Assembly (NCBI RefSeq): GCF_003669015.1
Contig: NZ_CP033069.1
Coordinates: 4,040,501 to 4,104,500, forward strand
Direction of reading: 5' to 3'
Origin: Acidovorax sp. 1608163
GTDB lineage: Bacteria > Pseudomonadota > Gammaproteobacteria > Burkholderiales > Burkholderiaceae_C
DNA: 64,000 nt
Both the position numbers and the translations under genes were made by a program. The notes under the pieces were generated by a model that saw only the letters and a list, made by a program, of their open reading frames with translations, ran no database searches and was not told the DNA's origin. Below are positions 24,041 through 36,041 of this stretch, in pieces. Numbering within the stretch: the stretch's first letter is position 1; every line of letters starts with the position of its first letter.

Positions 24041-26650
24041 ATGACGACTTCCATTCTTTCGCCACGCCTGCGTTTTGCTATGAATAGCATAGCTTTCAGC
24101 GCTTTCTTGGCGTGCCTTAGCGGCCAAATTCATGCGCAAACTGCGGTGGGCACGGGCACCAGCAGCGTGCGCTCGGGCGAGCCGGTCACCCTCAACTTTG
24201 CCAACGCCGAGATCGAAGCCGTGGCCCGCACCATGGCCACCATCACCGGGCGCAACGTGGTGGTGGACCCCCGCGTGAAGGGACAGCTCACCCTGATCAC
24301 CGAGCGGGCCGTGCCTCCGGCCGCCGCGTTCCAGCAGTTTCTGGCCGCACTGCGCCTGCAGGGCTTCACGGTGGTCGAATCTGCGGGCCTGTACAAGGTA
24401 GTGCCCGAGGCCGATGCCAAGCTGCAAAGCGGTGGCGTGAGTGTGTCGCAAGGCGGCAGCGCGAGCGGCCCCAGCGGCGGGCAGATCGTCACGCAGATCT
24501 TCAAGCTCAACTTTGAGAACGCGGCCAACCTGGTGCCGGTGCTGCGTCCGCTGATCAGCCCCAACAACACCATCAACGTGAACCCCGGCAACAACTCGCT
24601 GGTGATCACCGACTACGCCGACAACCTGCAGCGCTTGGCCCGCATCATCGCGGCCATGGACGTCTCCAACGCCACCGATGTGGAGGTGATCCCGCTGCGC
24701 AATGCGGTGGCGGCCGACATGGCTCCGCTGGTGTCGCGGCTGATCGACGGCAGCAGCAGCGGCGCAGCCGCCGGTGCAGCGCAGGGGCAGTCCGACAACT
24801 CCTTCAAGACCACGCTGCTGGCCGAGCCCCGCAGCAATTCGCTGATTCTGCGTGCCGCCAACCCGGCACGCGTGGCGCTGGTGCGCATGCTGGTCGAAAA
24901 GCTGGACCAGCCACCGGTGCCCGGCAGCGCCGCGTCCACCGGCAACATCCATGTGGTGTACCTGAAGAACGCCGACGCCACCAAGCTGGCCACCACCCTG
25001 CGTGCAGCCATGGCCAGCGCCAACGGCAATGGCAGCTCCAGTGGCGGCGGCGTGTCTGCCAGCAGCACCAGCACGGGCAGCACCAGCGCATCGTCGCTGG
25101 GCAACAGCACGAGCAGCAGCAATGGCGGCGGCCTGGGCTCCAGCGGTGGCCTGGGAGCAAGCACAGGCGGCAGCAGCGGTGGCGCCACCAGCAACCAACC
25201 TTCGACCGGCGGACAAATCCAGGCCGACCCGACCACCAACTCGCTCATCATCAGCGCCCCCGAACCCCAGTACCGCCAGCTGCGCGCCGTGATCGACAAG
25301 CTCGACGGCCGCCGCGCGCAGGTGCTGGTCGAAAGTCTGATCGTGGAAGTCTCTGCCAGCAAGCTCGCACAGTTCGGCATCCAGTGGCAGGGCACCGTGG
25401 GCAGCAGCGGCAGTGGCACTGTGGGGGTGATCGGCACCAACTCCGGCACGGCAGGCACCAACATTCTGAGCGCCACAGCGGCGCTGGCCACGGGCTCCAC
25501 GTCCAGCATTGCCACCGCCGTCGGTTCGCTGGGCGGCGGCTTGAACATGGCACTGGCACCGCGCATCAACGGCCAGTACTACCTGGGCGCGTTGGCCAAC
25601 TTCCTGCAAAACAGCGGCGACGCCAACGTGCTGTCCACGCCCAACCTGATGACGCTGGACAACGAAGAAGCCAAGATCGTCATCGGCAACAACGTGCCGT
25701 TTGTGACGGGCTCTTACGCCAATACCACCGGCAGCAGCACCGTGAACCCGTTCAACACGGTAGAGCGCAAGGACGTGGGCCTGATGCTGCGCGTGCGCCC
25801 GCAGATCAGCGAGAACGGCACGGTGAAGATGGCGATTTACCAGGAGGTCTCGAAGATCGACGCCTCCACGCTCAAGGACACCAACGGGCCCACCACCAGC
25901 AAGCGCTCCATCGAGTCGAACGTGGTGGTGGACGACGGCAACATCATCGTGATTGGTGGCCTGCTGGAAGACAGCTACTCGCAGGCCGAAGACAAGGTGC
26001 CAGTGATGGGCGACATCCCCGTGGTGGGCGCCCTATTCCGCAGCGAAAACCGCTCGCGCAAGAAGACCAACCTGATGGTGTTCCTGCGCCCCGTCGTGGT
26101 GCGCGACACCGTCACCAGCGACGCCCTCATGGCCGACCGGTACGAGTCCATCCGCGCGCTGCAGCAAGTGGTGCAGCCCGCCTCCAACCCAGTGATGCGC
26201 TCCGTGTCTGGCGCGCCCATCCTGCCGCCACTGGAGCCCCGCCCCCGCGCCGAGGCCCCGGCGCCCGCCCCCGCAGCCCCCGTGGAGGTGCCCGCACCGC
26301 TGATGCCACAGCAGGTGGTGCCGCCGCCTGTGGTCACGCCCGCTCCTGCCGCAGCCCCTGTGTCAGCAGCACCCATGCCGCAAGCCACGGAGCCCGCAGC
26401 CCAGGCCGAGCAGGCACTGCCACCCACGTATTTTGTGAACGTGGGCATTTTTGCCAATGACAAAACCGCCACCGACGCGATGAACAAGCTGCGCAAAGCG
26501 GCACTGCCGATGAATGTGCAGACCGTGAACACCAACCGGGGCAACCGCACCCGCGTGCAGGTGGGCCCGTTCAACACGCAGCAGGCGGCAGACAAGGCGG
26601 CTGTGTCGGTGCGCGCCTTGGCACTGGAAGCCGACGTGATTCGGCAGTGA
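24041..26650 (+). CDS. gspD: Type II secretion secretin GspD with C-terminal SPOR domain
   Basis: 869 residues. The signal peptide (NSIAFSAFLACLSGQIHA-Q) is encoded by an R1 repeat. N0 (TLNFANAEIEAVARTMATIT) and N1-N3 domains follow, with a Ser/Gly-rich insert near residues 325-387 within N3. Then comes the secretin barrel, with the conserved VPVMGDIPVVGALFR and the KKTNLMVFLRPVVVRD end. A Pro/Ala-rich linker (about 725-790) leads to a C-terminal SPOR-type domain (YFVNVGIFANDKTATDAMNKL ... RTRVQVGPFNTQQAADKA) to residue 869. The secretin is the outer-membrane gate of the T2SS. Usual GspD ends with an S-domain for pilotin binding, and here SPOR occupies that place. No lipobox is present. Confidence 0.92.
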   Translation: MTTSILSPRLRFAMNSIAFSAFLACLSGQIHAQTAVGTGTSSVRSGEPVTLNFANAEIEAVARTMATITGRNVVVDPRVKGQLTLITERAVPPAAAFQQFLAALRLQGFTVVESAGLYKVVPEADAKLQSGGVSVSQGGSASGPSGGQIVTQIFKLNFENAANLVPVLRPLISPNNTINVNPGNNSLVITDYADNLQRLARIIAAMDVSNATDVEVIPLRNAVAADMAPLVSRLIDGSSSGAAAGAAQGQSDNSFKTTLLAEPRSNSLILRAANPARVALVRMLVEKLDQPPVPGSAASTGNIHVVYLKNADATKLATTLRAAMASANGNGSSSGGGVSASSTSTGSTSASSLGNSTSSSNGGGLGSSGGLGASTGGSSGGATSNQPSTGGQIQADPTTNSLIISAPEPQYRQLRAVIDKLDGRRAQVLVESLIVEVSASKLAQFGIQWQGTVGSSGSGTVGVIGTNSGTAGTNILSATAALATGSTSSIATAVGSLGGGLNMALAPRINGQYYLGALANFLQNSGDANVLSTPNLMTLDNEEAKIVIGNNVPFVTGSYANTTGSSTVNPFNTVERKDVGLMLRVRPQISENGTVKMAIYQEVSKIDASTLKDTNGPTTSKRSIESNVVVDDGNIIVIGGLLEDSYSQAEDKVPVMGDIPVVGALFRSENRSRKKTNLMVFLRPVVVRDTVTSDALMADRYESIRALQQVVQPASNPVMRSVSGAPILPPLEPRPRAEAPAPAPAAPVEVPAPLMPQQVVPPPVVTPAPAAAPVSAAPMPQATEPAAQAEQALPPTYFVNVGIFANDKTATDAMNKLRKAALPMNVQTVNTNRGNRTRVQVGPFNTQQAADKAAVSVRALALEADVIRQ
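24075..24130. repeat. R1 dispersed repeat, copy E (encodes GspD signal peptide, inverted)
   Basis: TTGCTATGAATAGCATAGCT, AGCGCTTTC and CTTAGCGGCCAAATT. The copy spans the hydrophobic core and most of the cleavage region of the GspD signal peptide. Confidence 0.75.
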
Positions 26651-26870
26651 GCGGTGCGCTAGCGTGCTGCGCCCTGGACGCAAGAGGGCCCCGCCCGGCA
26701 GCGCAAGCGCCACGGCGGGGTCGGTGTTTGGCAGGCAGCATCTTTGCCTGCACACACCGCATGCACTACGCCTGAATTTCTGAGCAGCCCCCGGCCTTCT
26801 CGCCTCCGTGAGCCACCCTCAGCCCCCTCAGCCCCCTAAGCCCCCAAGCCCCGTTACCCACCGAACCGCC
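26651..26870. other. gspD-gspE gap
   Basis: 220 bp. It contains a GC-rich inverted repeat around 26691-26721 (CCCCGCC / GGCGGGG) without a T-run and a C-rich imperfect tandem (AGCCCCCTC repeats, 26820-26852). An in-frame GTG at 26808 would extend GspE by 21 Pro-rich residues through this tandem. It was not preferred. Confidence 0.5.
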
Positions 26871-28259
26871 ATGCGCCACCCCCTGCCCTACGCCTTTGCC
26901 CGCTCATCGCAGCTGCTGCTCGAGGACGATGGCCAGCAGCTCGTGCTGTGGCACGGCCCTGCGCCCGACGTCACGGCGCTGTCCGAAGTGCTGCGCAAGC
27001 ACAAGGTGCGGCACCTGCTGTCGCTGGATGCGCCCAGCCTGGCCCAGCGCATCAGCGCGGCCTATGCCCAAGGCGAATCCAGCGCGGCCACGGTGGTGAG
27101 CGAGGTCGAGTCCGATGCCGACCTCTCGCGCATGATGCAAGAGCTTCCCGCCGTGGAAGACTTGCTGGAAACCGCAGACGATGCCCCCATCATCCGCATG
27201 CTCAACGCCCTGCTCACGCAGGCCGCACGCGACGGGGCCAGTGACATCCACATCGAGCCGTACGAGCGCCACTCCAGCGTGCGCTTTCGGGTGGACGGCA
27301 CGCTGCGCGAGGTGGTGCAGCCCAACCGCGCGCTGCACGCCGCACTGATCTCGCGCCTGAAGATCATGGCCGACCTGGACATTTCGGAAAAGCGCTTGCC
27401 ACAGGACGGGCGCATCAGCCTGCGCCTGGGCACCCGCGCCATTGATGTGCGCGTGTCCACCCTGCCCAGCGCCCATGGCGAGCGCGCCGTGCTGCGTTTG
27501 CTGGACAAGAGCGAGAACAAAATCAGCCTGGAAGCCGTGGGCATGCAGGGCGAGACTCTGCGCCGCTTTGAGGGGCTGATCAGCCAGCCGCACGGCATCA
27601 TCCTGGTGACCGGGCCCACGGGCTCGGGCAAAACCACCACGCTGTACGCGGGCCTGGGCCGCCTGGACGCCACGCGCAACAACATCATGACGGTGGAAGA
27701 CCCGATTGAGTACGAGTTGCCCGGCGTGGGCCAGACGCAGGTGAACAGCAAGATCGACCTGACGTTTGCCAAGGCCCTGCGCGCCATCCTGCGCCAGGAC
27801 CCGGACATCATCATGATCGGTGAAATCCGCGACTTCGAAACCGCACAGATCGCCATCCAGGCCTCGCTGACCGGCCACTTGGTGCTGGCCACGCTGCACA
27901 CCAACGATGCGGCCAGCGCCGTGACGCGGTTGATCGACATGGGGGTGGAGCCCTTCCTGCTGTCTTCCTCGCTACTGGGCGTGCTGGCCCAGCGGCTGGT
28001 GCGCAAATACTGCGGTACCTGCCATGGCAAAGGCTGTGAGGCCTGCGGGCACACGGGCTATGCCGGGCGCACCGGGGTGTTCGAGCTGCTGGTGACGGAC
28101 GACGCCATCCGCGCACAAATCCACGCCCAGGCCTCAGAAGCCGAGATCCGCACGGCCGCCCTGGCCGCAGGCATGACGCTGATGCGTGAAGACGGCGAGC
28201 GACTGATTGCGGCAGGAGTGACCAGCCGCGAAGAAGTGCTGCGGGTGACGCGCGACTGA
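26871..28259 (+). CDS. gspE: Type II secretion ATPase GspE
   Basis: 462 residues from ATG 26871 ([17 protein letters not shown]). It is compact: the N-terminal GspL-binding domain is short. Walker [16 protein letters not shown] lies near residue 247, then the Asp box ([13 protein letters not shown]), Walker [20 protein letters not shown], the His box ([16 protein letters not shown]) and a shortened four-cysteine zinc motif ([12 protein letters not shown]). It hydrolyses ATP at the cytoplasmic face to drive pseudopilus assembly. It is the last gene of the run. The polytopic partner gspF, which normally follows, is absent here, since the next gene is on the other strand. Confidence 0.93.
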   Translation: MRHPLPYAFARSSQLLLEDDGQQLVLWHGPAPDVTALSEVLRKHKVRHLLSLDAPSLAQRISAAYAQGESSAATVVSEVESDADLSRMMQELPAVEDLLETADDAPIIRMLNALLTQAARDGASDIHIEPYERHSSVRFRVDGTLREVVQPNRALHAALISRLKIMADLDISEKRLPQDGRISLRLGTRAIDVRVSTLPSAHGERAVLRLLDKSENKISLEAVGMQGETLRRFEGLISQPHGIILVTGPTGSGKTTTLYAGLGRLDATRNNIMTVEDPIEYELPGVGQTQVNSKIDLTFAKALRAILRQDPDIIMIGEIRDFETAQIAIQASLTGHLVLATLHTNDAASAVTRLIDMGVEPFLLSSSLLGVLAQRLVRKYCGTCHGKGCEACGHTGYAGRTGVFELLVTDDAIRAQIHAQASEAEIRTAALAAGMTLMREDGERLIAAGVTSREEVLRVTRD

Positions 28260-28312
28260 GCGAGTGCCAATCACCCGGCATTGAGAGGCGGGCTACAGCC
28301 CTCAGCGCCTTG

Positions 28313-28681
28313 TTAAGGCACTGACTGCCCGTACACCAGCGACCACAGCCGCCCCCCGCGAAACTGCAGCCTGGCCGGCAGGTAGCCCACACCCCGGTCG
28401 TAAATCCACTCATCCACGGGCTGACAGGGGGCCAGCCAACGGCCATAGGGCGCGTTGTGCGGGCGGTCTATCCATTGGATTTCTACGGGTGCGCAATAGG
28501 CCCCCGTGGCAGTGGGCTGGCCACACCGCAGGGCCACGGTGGCCATGGTGTCGCCCACCCCCACGCTGCCCGACTGGCATTGCAAAGACTCGGCCTGCGC
28601 AGCCCACGGCACGCTACCAGCCAAGCTAATCCACAGGGCCCACGGGGCCCAGACTCTCCGGCGGGGTGCAAGGTGTTTCAT
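28313..28681 (-). CDS. DUF2845-type secreted protein
   Basis: 122 residues from ATG 28681. A signal peptide (WALWISLAGSVPWAAQA-E) is followed by ESLQCQSGSVGVGDTMATVALRCGQP, the recognisable DUF2845 opening, then EWIYDRGVGYLPARLQFRGGRLWSL. Four cysteines after the signal peptide suggest disulfides in the periplasm. The domain resembles SmpA/BamE-like small beta proteins, but its function is unknown. It converges with gspE and is probably unrelated to secretion. Confidence 0.75.
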   Translation of the reverse strand: MKHLAPRRRVWAPWALWISLAGSVPWAAQAESLQCQSGSVGVGDTMATVALRCGQPTATGAYCAPVEIQWIDRPHNAPYGRWLAPCQPVDEWIYDRGVGYLPARLQFRGGRLWSLVYGQSVP

Positions 28682-28796
28682 GGGGCAAAGGTATCGTCTA
28701 TGCACCATTTTGGCCCAACGGGGATGGTCACCGTCAACCAGCCAACGGGCAAACCGTAACCAAGGCCCGGCGCTGATCCGCCCCCGCACCAGTCGG

Positions 28797-30446
28797 TCAA
28801 GCCAACTGGGGCACCACCGAATGCCCAGGCAGGGCATTGCCCCCATAGCCCATCGCAGCCCCGGCAACGGAGGCCGATCGCATGCCCCCTGCGGGCAATT
28901 TGAACTGGGCCACGGCCCGGGTCAGTTGCACAGCCTGTTCGCGCAACGATTCGGACGCGGCCGTGGACTCCTCGACCAGCGCCGCATTCTGCTGGGTCAT
29001 GTTGTCGAGTTGGCTCACCGACTGGCTGATCTGGGCCACGTTGTCGCTCTGCTCGGAAGACGATGCCGTGATCTCTCCAATGATGCTGGACACGCGGTGC
29101 ACGCTGCCCACGATCTCGGTCATGGTCTGCCCGGCCTGGGTCACCAGGCGCGAACCGTCTTCGACCCGCTCCACCGACGAGCCGATCAGGCCCTTGATCT
29201 CCTTGGCGGCCTCGGCGCTGCGTTGAGCCAGGCTGCGCACCTCGCTAGCCACCACCGCAAAGCCCCGACCCTGCTCGCCTGCGCGGGCGGCTTCCACCGC
29301 AGCATTCAGCGCCAGGATGTTGGTCTGGAAGGCAATGGAGTCGATCACGCCGGTGATATCGGCGATCTTGCGCGAACTGGTGGTGATCTGGTCCATGGTG
29401 GTTACCACTTGCGACACCACAGAGCCCCCCCGAGCGGCGACCTCGGCCGCCGAAGCCGCAAAGTCACTGGCCTGGCGCGAGGACTGGGCACTTTGCTGGA
29501 TGGTGCCGGTGAGCAGTTCCATCGAGGAAGCCGCTTCTTCCAGATTGGCCGCCGTCTGTTCCGTGCGGTGGCTCAGGTCATGGTTGCCCGTGGCGATTTC
29601 AGAGCTGGCGGTCGAGATATTACCCGCGGCCTCTTGCACCTGGTGCACCAGGCCACGCAACGCGTCCTGCATGCGCGCCATCGCGCCCACCAGTTGCCCC
29701 ACTTCGTCGGTGGAGGTGACTTGCACATCCCGCGACAAATCGCCCCCCGCAATGCGCTCGGCCAACTCGCTGGCCTGCGAGATGGACTGCGTAATGGAGC
29801 GAACACTGAAGAACGTGAGCGGAATCAACACCGCCAGGGCCAGCAGCAAGGCCCCACCAATCAGGCCCGACATGGTGGAGGTCAGAGAGTCCACGCCTTG
29901 GCGGGCCTCGTCCATCTGCTTGCGCGCATCCATGGCCAAGTCCAACAACAGCTTGTCGCTGGCCTCCATGTGCTTTTTGTACTTGTCGGCGTAGGCTCCG
30001 CCCACCGCACCGTCAATCTGCGCCCGCTCAATCTGCTCGAACACGGGGGAAATGCCGGTTTCGTATTCCTTGACCTCTGCCAACGCCTTGTCGATGGACG
30101 CCGCAAAGTTGGCATCGGAGGTCTGCACCTTGCGCACATCGCTCAGCCCCTTGTTGAGCGACTGCAGCGACTTCTTCCACAGGTCGCGCTGGGTGGACAC
30201 CTCAATCGTGTTGTTGAAGTTGATGATGATGTCCTTCTCCGCACGCCGCAAATCCCCCAGCGTGGTGCGCAGCTCGCTCATGTCGGTCAGGGTCTGCACC
30301 CGCTGGGTGAACAGCACCTCCAGCGTTGTGCGCGTGCGCTCCAGCGCCAAGTACCCCATGGCCCCGATCACTACCAGCAAGACCAAGGAAAACACCGTGC
30401 CAAAGTACAGACGGGTGCGAATAGACAGTCGATTCAGGGCGTTCAC
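28797..30446 (-). CDS. Methyl-accepting chemotaxis protein, 4HB ligand-binding type (first of three)
   Basis: 549 residues from GTG 30446, with AAGGA seven bases upstream. A membrane helix ([18 protein letters not shown]) is followed by a periplasmic four-helix bundle (about 36-190) with [16 protein letters not shown] second helix ([17 protein letters not shown]), HAMP (about 213-265) and the signalling domain with the invariant tip [20 protein letters not shown] come next. It senses a periplasmic ligand and controls CheA through CheW. It has no C-terminal NWETF-like CheR/CheB tether, unlike the receptor at 33987-35759. Ligand unknown. Confidence 0.93.
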   Translation of the reverse strand: MNALNRLSIRTRLYFGTVFSLVLLVVIGAMGYLALERTRTTLEVLFTQRVQTLTDMSELRTTLGDLRRAEKDIIINFNNTIEVSTQRDLWKKSLQSLNKGLSDVRKVQTSDANFAASIDKALAEVKEYETGISPVFEQIERAQIDGAVGGAYADKYKKHMEASDKLLLDLAMDARKQMDEARQGVDSLTSTMSGLIGGALLLALAVLIPLTFFSVRSITQSISQASELAERIAGGDLSRDVQVTSTDEVGQLVGAMARMQDALRGLVHQVQEAAGNISTASSEIATGNHDLSHRTEQTAANLEEAASSMELLTGTIQQSAQSSRQASDFAASAAEVAARGGSVVSQVVTTMDQITTSSRKIADITGVIDSIAFQTNILALNAAVEAARAGEQGRGFAVVASEVRSLAQRSAEAAKEIKGLIGSSVERVEDGSRLVTQAGQTMTEIVGSVHRVSSIIGEITASSSEQSDNVAQISQSVSQLDNMTQQNAALVEESTAASESLREQAVQLTRAVAQFKLPAGGMRSASVAGAAMGYGGNALPGHSVVPQLA

Positions 30447-30650
30447 GGCGCTTCCTTACATTTTTTAACAACCTGCCCAAAGAATAGCAACTTTGATGCC
30501 ATTGCGCTGTGATGTGCACCAAAGAAGACACCCACTCTGGGGCAGGCAAATACTGGGCGCGACTGTATGCGCCCACACACCTGCCCCTTTACAGGGTATG
30601 CACCCGGTTTCCCGCCATGAACAGGGAAACACAGGGGCCATTAGGGCGGC

Positions 30651-32795
<2,145 letters not shown>

Positions 32796-32857
32796 GGCGC
32801 GAGTATAGGCCACAGAGGCAAAAGGAAGGCGCCCAGCCGAGATTGCGCAGCGCAGGA

Positions 32858-33781
32858 TCACCAAGCCCGTGCAGGCTGAGCGAAGCCGGCTGGGGCTGCG
32901 CGCTCGTCGTCAAAAGTGACAACATCCCAGGCATCGCGCTGGGCCAGCAGCTCACGCAGCAACTGGTTGTTCATGGCGTGGCCTGAGCGGAAGGCGCTGT
33001 AGGCGGCCAGCAAGGGCTTGCCAATCAGGTACAGGTCGCCCATGGCGTCCAGGATCTTGTGCTTCACGAACTCGTCGTCATAGCGCAGGCCGTCGCTGTT
33101 GAGCACCTTGTAGTCATCCATGACGATGGCGTTGTCCAGACCACCGCCCAGCGCCAGACCGTTGGATCGCATCATCTCCACATCGCGGGTGAAGCCGAAG
33201 GTGCGTGCGCGGGCGATGTCGCGGCTGTAGTTGCCTTGCCCCAAGTCAAACTCCACACGTTGGCCCGTGGAGTCCACCGCAGGGTGGTCAAAGTCAATTT
33301 CAAAGCTCAGCTTGTAGCCATGGTAGGGCGTGAGCTTCGCCCATTTGGCGCTGGGGCCGGTGCCTTCGCGCACTTCGATCGGGCGGTTCACGCGGATGAA
33401 GCGCTTAGGCGCACGCTGCAGCTCCACCCCCGCGCTTTGCAGCAAGAACACGAACGAGGCGGAAGACCCGTCCAAGATCGGCACCTCTTCGGCCGTGATG
33501 TCCACATACAGGTTGTCGATGCCCAGGCCCGCACAGGCCGACATCAGGTGCTCCACGGTGTGCACCTTGGCCCCACCGGCAGAGATGGTGGAGGCCAGGC
33601 GCGTGTCGGTCACCGACTCCGCATGGATGGGAATGTCCACCGGCTGGGGCAGGTCCACGCGACGAAAGACGATGCCCGTGTCGGGCTGCGCCGGGCGCAA
33701 GGTCAACTCCACGCGCTGGCCACTGTGCAATCCCACGCCAACGGCGCGGGTCAAGGTCTTGAGGGTGCGTTGCTGGAGCAT
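32858..33781 (-). CDS. lpxC: UDP-3-O-acyl-N-acetylglucosamine deacetylase LpxC
   Basis: 307 residues from ATG 33781 ([21 protein letters not shown]). The Zn ligands are in [25 protein letters not shown] and the C-terminal [12 protein letters not shown]. It removes the acetyl group from UDP-3-acyl-GlcNAc, the committed step of lipid A synthesis. LpxC classically follows ftsZ at the end of the division cluster. Here it has the right orientation, but a chemoreceptor on the opposite strand separates it from ftsZ by 2.3 kb. It therefore needs its own promoter within 33782-33986. Confidence 0.96.
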   Translation of the reverse strand: MLQQRTLKTLTRAVGVGLHSGQRVELTLRPAQPDTGIVFRRVDLPQPVDIPIHAESVTDTRLASTISAGGAKVHTVEHLMSACAGLGIDNLYVDITAEEVPILDGSSASFVFLLQSAGVELQRAPKRFIRVNRPIEVREGTGPSAKWAKLTPYHGYKLSFEIDFDHPAVDSTGQRVEFDLGQGNYSRDIARARTFGFTRDVEMMRSNGLALGGGLDNAIVMDDYKVLNSDGLRYDDEFVKHKILDAMGDLYLIGKPLLAAYSAFRSGHAMNNQLLRELLAQRDAWDVVTFDDERAAPAGFAQPARAW

Positions 33782-33986
33782 CCGCACATTTTAGTTGCGT
33801 GCCCCGCAACATGCTGGCATGCGCCCACGCAGACTCGTTTTCCCTGACAAAGGGCGCCCCATGCCAGCCCCACAATCCATGAGGTTACTTGTTGTTGCAA
33901 GTCAAGGCAAACGCAGATAGGCGTGCACGTACTCACTGCGCGAGTCATGGCATTGCTAGAGTTTGAGAGAAAACTGGAGACACACG

Positions 33987-35759
33987 ATGAACAAGCTTGG
34001 ATTCAAAATGAAGGTGCTGCTGATGCTGGGCACGGCGTTGGCAGCGTTGCTGTTCATGGCCGTCACAGCGCTGCTACAAGAGCGCTCGCTGATCATCGAA
34101 TCGCGGCGCGAACAATTGGCCACGGCCGTGCAGTCAGCGCACAGCATCGTGGCCGCCTACCAGGCCAAGGCTGCCAGCGGCGCCATGGGCCAGGAAGAAG
34201 CCCAAAAAGCCGCCAAAGAGGCCCTGCGCCTTGCCCGCTACGGCGGCGCCGAGGGCAAGACCGAATACTTCTATATCTGGACCACCGACGGCGTGGGGGT
34301 AATGCACCCCATCAAGCCCGAGTGGGACGGCCAGAACATGCTGGGCAAGGTCAAGGACGGAGCGGGAGTGGACATCATTGCCCAACTCGTTGAAGGCATG
34401 CGCAACAGCCGCGACGGCAAGGCCTTCGTCTCCATGATGTTTGCCCGGCCGGGCCAGCAGACGCCTGTGCCCAAGCTGCAGTACATCGTCAAAGTGGATG
34501 GCTGGAACTGGATGGTGGGCTCGGGCCTGTACACCGACGACATCGACCAGCAGGTGCGCAAAACGCTGCTGTCGGAACTGGCCGTCGTGCTGCTGGTGAT
34601 GGCCCTGGTGGGCGGTGTGGGCTTCACAGTGGCGCGCTCCGTGCTGCGGCAAATTGGGGGTGAGCCCAGCCAGGCCATCGGCATCATGTCGCAAGTGGCG
34701 CAAGGCAACCTGGACACTGAAATCCCCAGAGCCCACCCAGGCTCCATCCTCGACGAGCTGGCACACATGGTGAATGCGCTGCGCCGCCTGGTGACGGAGG
34801 TGCGCTCGGCCACCGACAGCATCGCGACGGCGTCCACCGAAATCGCCCAGGGCAACAACGACCTGGCCCGGCGCACCGAAGACACCGCCAGCAACCTGCA
34901 GACCACGGCCAGCAGCATGGAAGAGCTGACCAGCACCGTGAAGCAGACCTCGGACTCAGCCCAGACCGCCAACCAGATGGCCACATCGGCCGCCGAAGTG
35001 GCCGCACGGGGCGGTCAGGTGGTGGCGCAGGTCGTGGCCACCATGCAAGACATCAATGCCAGCAGCAGCAAGATTGCCGACATCATTGGCGTGATCGACG
35101 GCATCGCCTTCCAGACCAACATCCTGGCGCTGAACGCGGCCGTAGAAGCCGCCCGCGCCGGTGAGCAAGGCCGGGGCTTTGCCGTGGTGGCGGGCGAGGT
35201 GCGCAGCCTGGCCCAGCGCAGCGCCGAGGCCGCCAAAGAGATCAAATCACTGATCAGCGCGTCGGTTGAGAAGGTCGAATCGGGCACCAGCCTGGTGGGC
35301 AACGCCGGGGCGACCATGACCGAAATCGTGGCCAGCGTGCAGCGCGTGACCGACATCATTGGCGAGATCCGCGCGGCCACCTCAGAGCAAAGCCAGGGCA
35401 TTGAGCAGGTGAACACGGCCGTGAACCAGCTCGACCAGATGACGCAGCAAAACTCTGCCCTGGTGGAGGAATCGTCTGCCGCCGCCGACAGCCTGCGCGA
35501 ACAGGCTGTGAAGCTCACCGAGGTGGTGGCCCTCTTCCGCGTGAACGGCAGCACGGCCAGCACGCCGCACGCACCCGTACCTGCTCCGGCCAGGGCCCCT
35601 GCACCACGCCCGACACCACGCCCCGCGACGGCCTTGCCCAAGGCCAAGACCCCTGCCGCCAGCCCACGGGCACCCGCCCCCAAGCCCGCAGCCGCCCTGC
35701 CCGCCAAGTCCAGCCCCAAGCCGCCCGCAGGCGACTCGGGCGATTGGGAGAGCTTCTGA
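33987..35759 (+). CDS. Methyl-accepting chemotaxis protein with single Cache domain (second of three)
   Basis: 590 residues from ATG 33987, preceded by GGAGACACACG. A membrane helix ([20 protein letters not shown]) is followed by a single Cache (sCache_2) periplasmic domain with [16 protein letters not shown] and [15 protein letters not shown]. Then come a second helix, HAMP, the signalling tip ([20 protein letters not shown]), a long Pro/Ala-rich linker and the C-terminal DWESF, resembling the NWETF tether for CheR/CheB. Ligands of sCache_2 receptors are often small organic acids. It lies between ftsZ and lpxC on the opposite strand, with a strong terminator behind it. Confidence 0.93.
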   Translation: MNKLGFKMKVLLMLGTALAALLFMAVTALLQERSLIIESRREQLATAVQSAHSIVAAYQAKAASGAMGQEEAQKAAKEALRLARYGGAEGKTEYFYIWTTDGVGVMHPIKPEWDGQNMLGKVKDGAGVDIIAQLVEGMRNSRDGKAFVSMMFARPGQQTPVPKLQYIVKVDGWNWMVGSGLYTDDIDQQVRKTLLSELAVVLLVMALVGGVGFTVARSVLRQIGGEPSQAIGIMSQVAQGNLDTEIPRAHPGSILDELAHMVNALRRLVTEVRSATDSIATASTEIAQGNNDLARRTEDTASNLQTTASSMEELTSTVKQTSDSAQTANQMATSAAEVAARGGQVVAQVVATMQDINASSSKIADIIGVIDGIAFQTNILALNAAVEAARAGEQGRGFAVVAGEVRSLAQRSAEAAKEIKSLISASVEKVESGTSLVGNAGATMTEIVASVQRVTDIIGEIRAATSEQSQGIEQVNTAVNQLDQMTQQNSALVEESSAAADSLREQAVKLTEVVALFRVNGSTASTPHAPVPAPARAPAPRPTPRPATALPKAKTPAASPRAPAPKPAAALPAKSSPKPPAGDSGDWESF

Positions 35760-35816
35760 CGCGCCACGCGCTTTGCTCAACCTGGGCACCCGCTGCTTCC
35801 AGCGGCGGATGCCCAG

Positions 35817-35867
35817 GCCCCAACAAAAAAGCCCCGGTCTTGCGAACGGGGCTTTTTTGTTGGGGCC
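35817..35867 (+). terminator. Strong bidirectional terminator after the Cache chemoreceptor
   Basis: A near-perfect 20-bp stem: GCCCCAACAAAAAAGCCCCG pairs with CGGGGCTTTTTTGTTGGGGC across a ten-base loop, with T6 and A6 on opposite arms. It could also stop transcription coming from ftsZ. Confidence 0.92.
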
Positions 35868-35880
35868 TAAAGCCCTTAGG

Positions 35881-35931
35881 GCGCTATGTTTTTAATAGCC
35901 GCCAGCGCTTATTCAATGGCAGGCTTCAATA
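35881..35931. repeat. R1 dispersed repeat, copy F1
   Basis: GCTATGTTTTTAATAGC, then CAGCGCTTATT. First of two copies facing each other in the 282-bp gap between chemoreceptor and ftsZ. Confidence 0.7.
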
Positions 35932-35942
35932 CAAACACCTTG

Positions 35943-35989
35943 AAAGTCCTTTAAAAATAAGCGCTAGCAGCTCATATTTTCATAGCACC
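35943..35989. repeat. R1 dispersed repeat, copy F2 (opposite orientation to F1)
   Basis: AATAAGCGCTAGCAGCTCAT, then CATAGCA. Together with F1 it makes a long imperfect inverted repeat. Confidence 0.72.
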
Positions 35990-36004
35990 TACATCTTACC
36001 GAGG

Positions 36005-36036
36005 AGCCCGAGCGTGCGTCACCGCCCGCTCGGGCT
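36005..36036 (-). terminator. Hairpin immediately after ftsZ
   Basis: The 10-bp perfect stem AGCCCGAGCG / CGCTCGGGCT starts five bases beyond the ftsZ stop. No T-run follows, so it may terminate weakly or protect the 3' end. Confidence 0.55.
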
Positions 36037-36041
36037 ACCCA

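Noticed and set aside
25018..25208. Ser/Gly-rich tract in gspD considered as a DNA tandem repeat
   Set aside because: Codons vary and no unit repeats at fixed length. It is a low-complexity protein linker common in secretins.
24023..25609. 528-codon minus-strand frame over gspD
   Set aside because: Shadow of GspD. The Ser/Gly-rich repeats of the sense strand generate Ala/Gln-rich nonsense on the other strand.
26808..26870. Upstream GTG start for gspE
   Set aside because: It would add a Pro-rich segment encoded by a C-rich tandem. ATG 26871 gives the conventional GspE N-terminus.
28506..30512. 668-codon plus-strand frame covering the first chemoreceptor
   Set aside because: Antisense shadow of a conserved receptor. 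His/Arg/Gly-rich, no start signal, no domains.
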